From contig CABXNH010000006.1 of NCBI GenBank assembly GCA_902513495.1, positions 1 to 48,905 of the forward strand: a DNA stretch of 48,905 bases, given 5' to 3'. This stretch comes from an uncultured Gammaproteobacteria bacterium (GTDB lineage Bacteria > Pseudomonadota > Gammaproteobacteria > PS1 > Pseudothioglobaceae). The translations under genes were made by a program, and so were the position numbers. How positions within the stretch are numbered: the stretch's first letter is position 1; every line of letters starts with the position of its first letter. The notes under the pieces are model-generated. The model did no database searches, was not told the DNA's origin, and was given only the letters and a program-made list of their open reading frames with translations. Shown here one piece after another: positions 25,523 through 31,863 of this stretch.

Positions 25523-26173
25523 GTGGCAACTTCAAAACAAACGATGCCTAAAGAGAAGGGCGTATCGATCATTGACAAAAACCTCCCTTCTTTTGGGAGT
25601 GATAAGCAGCTCGAGGCCTCGATAGGTAAACAGGTTCGCATAGCCAGAAAAAATGCCGGCGTCACTCTGCAGCAGCTCTCAAAGCAATCTCTTTTGTCTG
25701 CCAGTATGCTCTCTAAAATTGAAAACGGCCAGATCAGTGCCTCACTCAAAACAATTCAACTCATTTGTCACGCACTCAACATCTCGATTACCTCGCTCTT
25801 CAAGCAGCACGACAAAGATGTTGAGCCAACTTTCATCAAGTCAGGGAACGGCTTGACGATTGAAAGGGCTGGTTCAGATGAGAGTCGACACTATCAATTA
25901 TTGGGGCACACAGTCGGCGGCTCTCTCAACGTTGAGCCTTGCTTGATTACGATTACATCAAGAGATTATGAATTTCCAGAATTTCAACACAAAGGCGTTG
26001 AGTTTATTTATATGCTTAAAGGTCAGATGGATTATTATTATGGCACTAAGATCTATCACTTTAAAAAAGGAGACTCCCTGTACTTTGACTCTGACAAGCC
26101 TCACGGCCCTAAAAAAATAATCACTGACGAGTGCCAATTCCTTACGATTATTTGTACGAATAATTCTGATTAA
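25523..26173 (+). CDS. XRE-cupin transcriptional regulator
   Basis: 216 residues. The N-terminal HTH (about 30-90) reads VRIARKNAGVTLQQLSKQSLLSASMLSKIENGQISASLKTI, given here as two adjoining blocks: VRIARKNAGVTLQQLSKQS and LLSASMLSKIENGQ. The C-terminal cupin (about 140-210) contains FQHKGVEFIYMLKGQMDYYYG and DSLYFDSDKPHGPKK. This PuuR/SinR-cupin architecture usually senses small amines, amino acids or their gamma-glutamyl derivatives. The start is GTG at 25523, with no close alternative before the helix except ATG 25544. It lies directly upstream of the gmaS promoter, so it is the obvious candidate regulator of methylamine assimilation, or of the upstream betaine methyltransferase. The ligand is unknown. 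Confidence 0.85.
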   Translation: MATSKQTMPKEKGVSIIDKNLPSFGSDKQLEASIGKQVRIARKNAGVTLQQLSKQSLLSASMLSKIENGQISASLKTIQLICHALNISITSLFKQHDKDVEPTFIKSGNGLTIERAGSDESRHYQLLGHTVGGSLNVEPCLITITSRDYEFPEFQHKGVEFIYMLKGQMDYYYGTKIYHFKKGDSLYFDSDKPHGPKKIITDECQFLTIICTNNSD

Positions 26174-26322
26174 TTTAAATACGTAGCCTAGAACACAATT
26201 TTTTTGTTCACAATAAACTTCCTCAAGTAAGCGATCAAATCAGTTTTTTTTTTATGTTTTTTTGTTCTTTTTTAGAAGAAAAATTACACTTCATTAAATT
26301 TCTTTAAAATAAAAAAAATTTC

Positions 26323-26352
26323 TTGACAATGGATTATCATTAGGAGTATACT
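26323..26352 (+). promoter_or_regulatory. Sigma-70 promoter of gmaS
   Basis: TTGACA (26323-26328), an 18-bp spacer and TATACT (26347-26352): both hexamers at or one mismatch from consensus. Transcription would begin near 26358-26360, exactly before the first strand of the predicted leader structure. Confidence 0.8.
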
Positions 26353-26360
26353 CCACCCAT

Positions 26361-26443
26361 AATTTACTGAAACACTCATTTTTTGAGTGGATATTTGAGT
26401 TACCTAAATAGACACTTATAGGTATCTATATAGTCAGTAAATT
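26361..26443 (+). ncRNA. Candidate structured leader RNA (three-way junction) of gmaS
   Basis: Closing stem P1 is a perfect 10-bp pairing, AATTTACTGA (26361-26370) with TCAGTAAATT (26434-26443). It encloses P2, CACTCA/TGAGTG (26373-26378, 26384-26389, loop TTTTT), and P3, TACCTA/TAGGTA (26401-26406, 26419-26424). The structure begins at the predicted transcript 5' end and is followed, 58 nt on, by a terminator-like hairpin. The layout resembles a riboswitch or attenuator. It does not show the conserved words of the known glutamine (glnA) or glycine riboswitches as I know them. Hand-folded only. Confidence 0.45.
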
Positions 26444-26501
26444 GATCTGGTTTTTATTTGGGTTTATTGTTTACAAATCTAAATAAAACCTGCTAGGGGG
26501 C

Positions 26502-26534
26502 AAATCTTTATTAAAGATTTTTTATTATTTTTTC
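26502..26534 (+). terminator. AT-rich hairpin with T-run in the gmaS leader (possible attenuator)
   Basis: AAATCTTT (26502-26509) pairs with AAAGATTT (26513-26520) and is followed by TTTATTATTTTTTC, immediately before the ribosome site. An upstream AAATCT (26475-26480) could compete for the 3' arm, giving an anti-terminator option. The stem has little GC, so termination strength is doubtful. Confidence 0.4.
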
Positions 26535-26545
26535 GGAGAGATTAA

Positions 26546-28024
26546 ATGACAGATTTAGAACAACACGTTAATGAACCTGGACGCGATAAACTTGTTAAAG
26601 AAGTTAAAGCTAAAATCGACGCTTTGGGTGTTACATATGTATATTATCAATTTGTATCGGTTACTGGACGCATTGTCGGTAAAGGTATTCCCGCTCGTCA
26701 CTGGGAGCGATTAGCTGAAAAAGGGTTTCAGTTGGTATACGGATCTACTGCAAACTTATTTATCGACCGTCACGGTGACTACATCGGATATGGTCCAGAA
26801 GCATCAGAGCTTGTCGGTATCCCAGATCCAGAAACTTTTTGTCAACTACCTTGGGACAAGAGAGTAGCGCGCGTGTTCTGTAGACTCTATAGAAACCGTG
26901 AAGAGCGTGAAAATCCAGGGGCAGCATTAACCTCTGACTGTCGTGGTAACTTACACAGACAACACAAAGAATTCCAAGACCAATATGGTTTAGATATGCG
27001 TTGCGGAACTGAGCCAGAAATGATGTGGCTTAAGCGTGGTGATGATGGTGCACCAAATGGCGGTGTTACCAAGCCAAACTGTTACCACATCGATCAGTTT
27101 GAAGAGCTTCGACCAGTATTCATGAAGGTGATTGAATATTCAGAGCAAATGGGTCTTGATATTATTCAGGGTGACCATGAAGATGCGCCAGGCCAGTTAG
27201 AGCTTAATACGCAGTTTGATGACGTCCTCAGAAATGCCGACCGTCTAACAACGTATCGTCAGATTTGTGCGCAAGTGGCACGTGAATTTGGCCTCATTGC
27301 TTGCTTTATGAGTAAACCTTTTATGGGTGTGTCGGCTTCAGGTTGTCACCACAACATGTCTCTATGGAAGGGCGGAAAGGATGTCTTTCATCCAGAAATT
27401 GCTTCTGGCGATGGTGAGCTTCCTGGTATGGCTGGTTGCTTTACTTACAGAGAGGGTGGCGAAAATACATTTATGCCGGACCCATCGATCGATGAGAAGA
27501 TGCCAGGTCCTATTGGCCTGAACTCAATTGGTGGTGTTATTAAACACTTACCAGCACTAACTTCAATTGGCTCTTCTACAGTTAACTCTTATCGCCGTTT
27601 ATGGGATACAGGTTTCTGGGCACCAATCTTTGCGGACTGGGGCTACCAGAACCGTACCTGTGCACTTCGCGTTTCAGCGCCAGGGCGTTTCGAGTACCGC
27701 TCGGTTGACTCGATGGTCAACCCTTACTTAATGGGCTCAGCTCTATTAAAAGCAATGGGTGATGGTATTGATAACAATATCGATGCGGGTGAACCCGAAG
27801 AGAGAAATATTTATGCAGCTATGGAGGCGGGTAAAGACGTTACCAAGCTTCCTATGTCATTAGGTGATGCGATGACTGAACTTGCAAATGATGAGGTCAT
27901 TAAATCTGCTATGCCAGATGAAATGTACAAGGTTTACCACCATTACAAGACGGATGAGTGGGAGCGTTTCAATCACACAGTTACAGATTGGGATATGGAG
28001 ACTTATTTGGATTGCTTGCCATAG
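26546..28024 (+). CDS. gmaS: Gamma-glutamylmethylamide synthetase (glutamine synthetase family, GlnT type)
   Basis: 492 residues. A glutamine-synthetase fold protein that ligates methylamine to glutamate with ATP, giving gamma-glutamylmethylamide, the first step of the indirect methylamine pathway. An N-terminal beta-grasp region (about 30-110) precedes the catalytic domain with CGTEPEMMWL (metal Glu), GDHEDAPGQLELN (about 211-223) and the ATP-site run ASGCHHNMSLW (about 269-279); further Arg/Glu ligands lie in CALRVSAPGRFEYRSVDSMVNPYL. The fusion of GS features with this long form matches GMAS/GlnT, not housekeeping GlnA. Synteny with mgsABC directly downstream strongly supports the assignment. 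It has its own promoter and leader upstream and a terminator-like hairpin downstream, which should raise its transcript over the mgs genes. It should act in the cytosol. Confidence 0.93.
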   Translation: MTDLEQHVNEPGRDKLVKEVKAKIDALGVTYVYYQFVSVTGRIVGKGIPARHWERLAEKGFQLVYGSTANLFIDRHGDYIGYGPEASELVGIPDPETFCQLPWDKRVARVFCRLYRNREERENPGAALTSDCRGNLHRQHKEFQDQYGLDMRCGTEPEMMWLKRGDDGAPNGGVTKPNCYHIDQFEELRPVFMKVIEYSEQMGLDIIQGDHEDAPGQLELNTQFDDVLRNADRLTTYRQICAQVAREFGLIACFMSKPFMGVSASGCHHNMSLWKGGKDVFHPEIASGDGELPGMAGCFTYREGGENTFMPDPSIDEKMPGPIGLNSIGGVIKHLPALTSIGSSTVNSYRRLWDTGFWAPIFADWGYQNRTCALRVSAPGRFEYRSVDSMVNPYLMGSALLKAMGDGIDNNIDAGEPEERNIYAAMEAGKDVTKLPMSLGDAMTELANDEVIKSAMPDEMYKVYHHYKTDEWERFNHTVTDWDMETYLDCLP

Positions 28025-28053
28025 GCTAGATTTATTTAAGTTTTTATTTAGAG

Positions 28054-28079
28054 TGCCCACCTAGCGGTGGGCAATTTTT
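28054..28079 (+). terminator. Rho-independent terminator-like hairpin between gmaS and mgsA
   Basis: The perfect 8-bp stem TGCCCACC/GGTGGGCA (28054-28061 and 28066-28073) with loop TAGC is followed by ATTTTTA. It is placed 30 bp after gmaS and 26 bp before mgsA. It probably lets part of the transcription read through and makes gmaS more abundant than mgsABC. Confidence 0.8.
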
Positions 28080-28099
28080 AGGGAAAGGGAGATTATTTT

Positions 28100-29038
28100 A
28101 TGTGCGGAATAGCAGGAATTATTCACAAGAATGCCGGCAAAGATGTAAACATTGGTGAGCAAATGACATCAATGCTTCAAGCTTTGAAACATAGGGGTCC
28201 AGATTCAACTGGCTACGCTATGTATGGCGACGATAATGGTAACCAAGTTATCAGATTCAAGGTTGCTGAGGCGGCTGATCTTGAAGGCAGTTTTGATATA
28301 CACGCTGAGATTGAAGGCAGAATTAAGTTGGTCAATTCAAGACTCAAAGATCTAGGCGCTAAAGTTGTCAAGAAAGATAGCGCTACAGAATATTCACATC
28401 GCTATGAGATTCAGTTCTCGGGTGATATGAAAAAGTTAGCAGACTTTGTTGAGGACATTGAAGGCGTTGAAATTTTATCAATTGGTAACTCTCTTGAGTT
28501 AATTAAGGACCTGGGTGATGCAACAGTCGTTTCTGAGCAGTATGGCCTAAATGACTTTAACGGTACCCATGGTATTGGGCACACAAGAATGGCAACTGAG
28601 TCAGACGTTGACATTCGTTCTGCCCACCCATACTGGGCATATCCATTTAGTGACGTTGCGGTAGTTCACAATGGACAGCTAACTAATTACTGGACGAACA
28701 GGCGTGCACTTGAACTTAAAGGTCATCGCTTTTCTTCTAACTGTGACTCAGAACTGATTGCAGTTTACATTGCAGATAGAATGAATCAAGGTCAAGACCT
28801 AGAAACAGCGATGAAAGACTCTGTTGAATATCTTGATGGAGTTTTCACTTATCTTGTAGCTACTAAAGATCAACTTGGCATGGCTAAGGATGTTATGGCT
28901 GCAAAACCAATGGTTGTGTATGAAGGTGACGATATGATTGCTCTGGCTTCTGAAGAAGTTGCGATCAGAACGTTATTTGATCATCACATTGATACATTTG
29001 ACCCATATCACGGAGAGGTAAAAGTATGGCAAAACTAA
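28100..29038 (+). CDS. mgsA: N-methylglutamate synthase subunit A (class II glutaminase-like domain)
   Basis: 312 residues. It begins with the N-terminal nucleophile MCGIAGIIHKNAG (Cys2 after Met removal), and shows KHRGPDSTGY, GHTRMATESDVDIRSAHPYW and VVHNGQLTNYW, all of the class II glutamine amidotransferase fold found in the GltB N-terminus. In N-methylglutamate synthase this subunit acts on gamma-glutamylmethylamide and releases methylamine for transfer. An insert at about 50-150 (LEGSFDIHAEIEGRIKLVN onward) interrupts the usual glutaminase fold, as in MgsA/GlxB proteins. The ribosome site AAAGGGAG precedes the ATG. It overlaps mgsB by 13 bp. Confidence 0.9.
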   Translation: MCGIAGIIHKNAGKDVNIGEQMTSMLQALKHRGPDSTGYAMYGDDNGNQVIRFKVAEAADLEGSFDIHAEIEGRIKLVNSRLKDLGAKVVKKDSATEYSHRYEIQFSGDMKKLADFVEDIEGVEILSIGNSLELIKDLGDATVVSEQYGLNDFNGTHGIGHTRMATESDVDIRSAHPYWAYPFSDVAVVHNGQLTNYWTNRRALELKGHRFSSNCDSELIAVYIADRMNQGQDLETAMKDSVEYLDGVFTYLVATKDQLGMAKDVMAAKPMVVYEGDDMIALASEEVAIRTLFDHHIDTFDPYHGEVKVWQN

Positions 29039-29871
29039 AACAAGACAAGTCTCATGAAATGGGACTCCACCAAGAGCAATTAAAAGGAAAAACTCAGCAG
29101 CGATTTTTCTCAGTTGATGAGAGTGAAAAAAATCTTACGTATTTTCATTCTTTTGATGTAGATACTAGCAAGAGTGCAACGATTGATGCTTTAGATATGA
29201 CGCCAAGAGAAATTAATCGCGAAATAAGAGAGTTAATGGAGAGCGGTGTTGGTGATATTACTGTAGACAATCCGATGTCAAGGCATGGCGTTGGAGTTGG
29301 CATCTTGAATCGACTCAACTTAACGTTTTCAGACAGTTTGGGTTATTTTGGATGCGGTTTGATTGATGGTCCTAATGTTCACATCAAAGGGCGCGTGGGT
29401 TGGTCATGTGCTGAAAACATGATGGCTGGCACTGTTGTTATTGATGGCAATGCAGGCTCAACATTTGGTGCTGCGATTCGTGGCGGCGACCTGGTCTGTA
29501 GAGGGAGCGTTGGTGCTCGTACAGGAATTGACCAGAAAGGCGGTACGATTATTGTTGGCGGCAAAACAGGTGCATTCTCTGGATTCATGATGCAGCGTGG
29601 TCGAATGATCATTTGTGGCGATGCTGGAATGAACTTAGGTGACTCAATGTATGACGGTACGATTTATGTTGGTGGTGAAGTTGAAGACCTTGGTGTGGAC
29701 TGTGTTCCAGGTGAGATGACTGAGCTAGATGTTCGCTACCTATCTTCAAAGCTAGAGATGTATGGAATCAAAACACCTAATGGTGTTGAAAAGATGAATA
29801 AGTATGTTTCTGGTAAACAATTATGGAACTACGATAACTTAGAGCCTAGTGAGAAGAAATTGGTTCTTTAA
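29026..29871 (+). CDS. mgsB: N-methylglutamate synthase subunit B (GXGXG domain)
   Basis: A 281-residue subunit equivalent to the C-terminal GXGXG beta-helix of glutamate synthase. After a variable N-terminus (about 1-90) the right-handed helix repeats are plain: IKGRVGWSCAENMMAGTVV, then GNAGSTFGAAIRGGDLVCRG, GARTGIDQKGGTIIVGG, and later GRMIICGDAGMNLGDSMYDG. It is structural and helps form the ammonia or methylamine channel between glutaminase and synthase subunits. Start ATG 29026 with GGAGAG just upstream; the 13-bp overlap with mgsA implies translational coupling. The next gene, mgsC, is 36 bp away. Confidence 0.9.
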   Translation: MAKLKQDKSHEMGLHQEQLKGKTQQRFFSVDESEKNLTYFHSFDVDTSKSATIDALDMTPREINREIRELMESGVGDITVDNPMSRHGVGVGILNRLNLTFSDSLGYFGCGLIDGPNVHIKGRVGWSCAENMMAGTVVIDGNAGSTFGAAIRGGDLVCRGSVGARTGIDQKGGTIIVGGKTGAFSGFMMQRGRMIICGDAGMNLGDSMYDGTIYVGGEVEDLGVDCVPGEMTELDVRYLSSKLEMYGIKTPNGVEKMNKYVSGKQLWNYDNLEPSEKKLVL

Positions 29872-29907
29872 TCGGACTTTTACTAAAATTAAATTAAAGG
29901 AAATATT

Positions 29908-31245
29908 ATGAGTGATACAGATGATCAATACAAATTAGGAAAAAGTTTCATCTTCCCTAAGGAAGTAATGAACGATATCCATATTAAGTCTGATTTGGGT
30001 CGATACAGAATGAGAGGATTCTCTCTATTCAAAAAGATACCAACTTGGGACGATTTAACTTTTATGCCTGGAACGTTAACGCGATTTGTTATTGAAGGCT
30101 ATAGAGAGAAATGTTTAACAAAGACCATTATTGGGCCTGAGGCTCCAAGACCGTTAGAGTTAGATATTCCAATCTACATTACGGGTATGAGTTTTGGTGC
30201 GTTAAGTTATGAAGCAAAAACAGCTTTAGCTCGCGGCGCCACAATGGCTGGCACAGCGACATGTTCTGGTGAAGGTGGCATGATCCCTGATGAAAGACGC
30301 TATTCAAGTAAATGGCTCTATCAGTGTATCCAGTCACGTTATGGTTTCAATCCAAATCATTTACGTCTTGCTGATGCAGTAGAGTTTTTTATTGGGCAAG
30401 GCTGTAAGGTCGGTTTAGGTGGACACTTAATGGGTCAGAAGGTAACCGATCAGGTTGCAGAGATGCGTTCACTTCCTGCGGGTATCGATCAGCGCTCTCC
30501 AGCGAGACACCCTGACTGGTTGGGGCCAGACGATTTGGCGCTTAAGATTGAAGAGATTCGTGAGGCGACTGATGGTCAAATTCCAATTCAATTGAAGTTA
30601 GGTGCCGCAAGGGTATACGACGACGTTCGTATGGCTGCAAAAACTGGTTGTGATAGTATCTATATTGATGGTATGGAAGGTGGAACAGGCGCTGGACCTC
30701 ACCTCGCTACAGAGGAGACGGGTGTCCCAGGAATTGCTGCAATTCGTCAAGCAAGAAGAGCTATCGATGATGTTGGTATGACGGGTCGAATTTCATTGAT
30801 CTATGCTGGTGGAATTCGTAATGGTGGTGACGTAGCTAAGGCTGTCGCACTCGGTGCTGACGCAGTTGCAATTGGCCACTCAGCAATGATGGCACTGAAC
30901 TGTAACAGGGATACCCCAGAAGCTGACTATGAAGGTGAAATGGGCGTTAAACCAGGTGAGTGTTATCACTGTCATACGGGTCGCTGTACAGTTGGTGTTG
31001 CAACGCAAGATCCTGAGCTAAGAAAGCGTTTGGATCCCGATGCAGCATCCGAGCGTGTCTACAATTTCCTACATACATTAGCCATTGAGTGTCAAATGAT
31101 GGCGCGTGCATGTGGTAAGACAAATGTACACTCTCTTGAGCCAGAAGATTTGGCTGCTTTGACTATGGAGGCATCAGCATGTGCACAGGTTCCTATTGCA
31201 GGTTCTCAGCACACAGTTGGTCGTCCTGATATGACACGCTTTTAA
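29908..31245 (+). CDS. mgsC: N-methylglutamate synthase subunit C (FMN glutamate-synthase domain)
   Basis: A 445-residue subunit equal to the FMN-binding central domain of glutamate synthase. It shows ITGMSFGALSYEAKTALARG (about 90-109), GEGGMIPDERR, IQLKLGAARVYDDVRMAAKTG, YIDGMEGGTGAGPH (about 250-263) and YAGGIRNGGDVAKAVALGADAVAIG for FMN phosphate. The cysteine cluster CYHCHTGRCTVGVA (about 352-365) should bind the 3Fe-4S centre. Together MgsABC make N-methylglutamate from methylamine and 2-oxoglutarate. In Methyloversatilis/Rhizobium-type clusters the same three genes follow gmaS, as here. AAGGAAATATT precedes the ATG. The 128-residue unknown gene follows after 14 bp. Confidence 0.93.
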   Translation: MSDTDDQYKLGKSFIFPKEVMNDIHIKSDLGRYRMRGFSLFKKIPTWDDLTFMPGTLTRFVIEGYREKCLTKTIIGPEAPRPLELDIPIYITGMSFGALSYEAKTALARGATMAGTATCSGEGGMIPDERRYSSKWLYQCIQSRYGFNPNHLRLADAVEFFIGQGCKVGLGGHLMGQKVTDQVAEMRSLPAGIDQRSPARHPDWLGPDDLALKIEEIREATDGQIPIQLKLGAARVYDDVRMAAKTGCDSIYIDGMEGGTGAGPHLATEETGVPGIAAIRQARRAIDDVGMTGRISLIYAGGIRNGGDVAKAVALGADAVAIGHSAMMALNCNRDTPEADYEGEMGVKPGECYHCHTGRCTVGVATQDPELRKRLDPDAASERVYNFLHTLAIECQMMARACGKTNVHSLEPEDLAALTMEASACAQVPIAGSQHTVGRPDMTRF

Positions 31246-31259
31246 TTTAAGGAGTTATT

Positions 31260-31646
31260 ATGAGTAAAGATGAACAAGCATTCGTAGTCGGAGATAAAGG
31301 TCTTGATACCGCTCGCGAAGAAGAAATTGGACAACACATTGGTTATAGATATGATGTAAACCTTGTTCCTGACCTTAAGTACATTACCCCGTTTTTACAG
31401 AAATACATTGACAAAATGGGATGGCAGGATCTTAACTGGCTAGAGGATGTTCATATGGGTTATGAGGAAGATAAAGCCGCTGTATTTGATAGAAATGTCA
31501 ATGGCTGGGTCACGATTCCAGACTCAATCGAACTTCCAGACAATCAGCAAGAGCGCGACATGATTGCAAGAGAGCTTTTGATTAAGTACCAAATGTCAGA
31601 AAACCATCCAATGGTTGATCTTAATAACGCTTACCGTAAGTTCTAA
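31260..31646 (+). CDS. Unknown 128-residue soluble protein at the end of the mgs operon
   Basis: I do not recognise a family. The protein is acidic and soluble, without signal peptide, membrane segment or cysteines. Its middle is rich in aromatics and charges (LKYITPFLQKYIDKMGWQ, then LEDVHMGYEEDKAAVF) and it ends NHPMVDLNNAYRKF. The gene has a clear ribosome site (AAGGAG, 31250-31255) and sits only 14 bp after mgsC, so it is cotranscribed with gmaS-mgsABC. By position it could be an accessory factor of N-methylglutamate synthase or a small enzyme of the pathway. Known gmaS-mgsABC clusters that I can recall do not list such a gene. Tandem hairpins (31667-31748) follow it. Confidence 0.85.
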   Translation: MSKDEQAFVVGDKGLDTAREEEIGQHIGYRYDVNLVPDLKYITPFLQKYIDKMGWQDLNWLEDVHMGYEEDKAAVFDRNVNGWVTIPDSIELPDNQQERDMIARELLIKYQMSENHPMVDLNNAYRKF

Positions 31647-31666
31647 ATACTGTAAGTGATTTAAAA

Positions 31667-31748
31667 GGGGAGGTTTTGAGAGATCTAATCTCTTTAATTC
31701 CTCTCCTTAGTTTATCGGCGCCTCACCCCCTGAGGTGCTGAATAAACT
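31667..31748 (+). terminator. Tandem hairpins after the mgs operon
   Basis: Hairpin one: GGGGAGG (31667-31673) with CCTCTCC (31700-31706), enclosing AGAGAT/ATCTCT. Hairpin two: AGTTTAT (31709-31715) with ATAAACT (31742-31748), enclosing GCGCCTCA/TGAGGTGC around CCCCC. Neither has a clean T-run, so they may protect the mRNA 3' end as much as terminate. They lie upstream of the tdm promoter and so outside its transcript. Confidence 0.5.
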
Positions 31749-31806
31749 AGAATTTGATAGCTATTGAATATAGAATTTAATTCATCTCTAAGTGAGATTT
31801 TTCAAA

Positions 31807-31834
31807 TTGAGATTTTCTATATTCTATGTATACT
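31807..31834 (+). promoter_or_regulatory. Sigma-70 promoter of the tdm gene
   Basis: TTGAGA (31807-31812), a 16-bp spacer and TATACT (31829-31834). The start point would be near 31841, leaving a leader of about 22 nt before the ATG at 31864, with GTGAGG as ribosome site. The -10 hexamer equals that of the gmaS promoter. Confidence 0.65.
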
Positions 31835-31863
31835 CGATTCTTATTAAGTGAGGTTTTTAGTAA

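Larger units (their letters stand above)
26174..26545 (+). other. 372-bp region carrying the gmaS promoter and leader
   Basis: A gene-free AT-rich stretch. It contains a good sigma-70 promoter (26323-26352), a leader that folds on paper into a three-way junction (26361-26443), an AT-rich hairpin with following T-run (26502-26534) and a ribosome site CGGAGAG (26534-26540). The left part (26174-26320) shows only poly-A/T tracts. Confidence 0.7.

Noticed and set aside
26490-26505. Glycine-riboswitch-like word GGGGGCAA before gmaS
   Set aside because: The surrounding conserved words and the stems of the glycine aptamer are absent.
31667-31748. Riboswitch for the tdm gene
   Set aside because: The hairpins lie upstream of the best promoter (31807-31834) and so would not be in the tdm transcript; an operon-end role is simpler.
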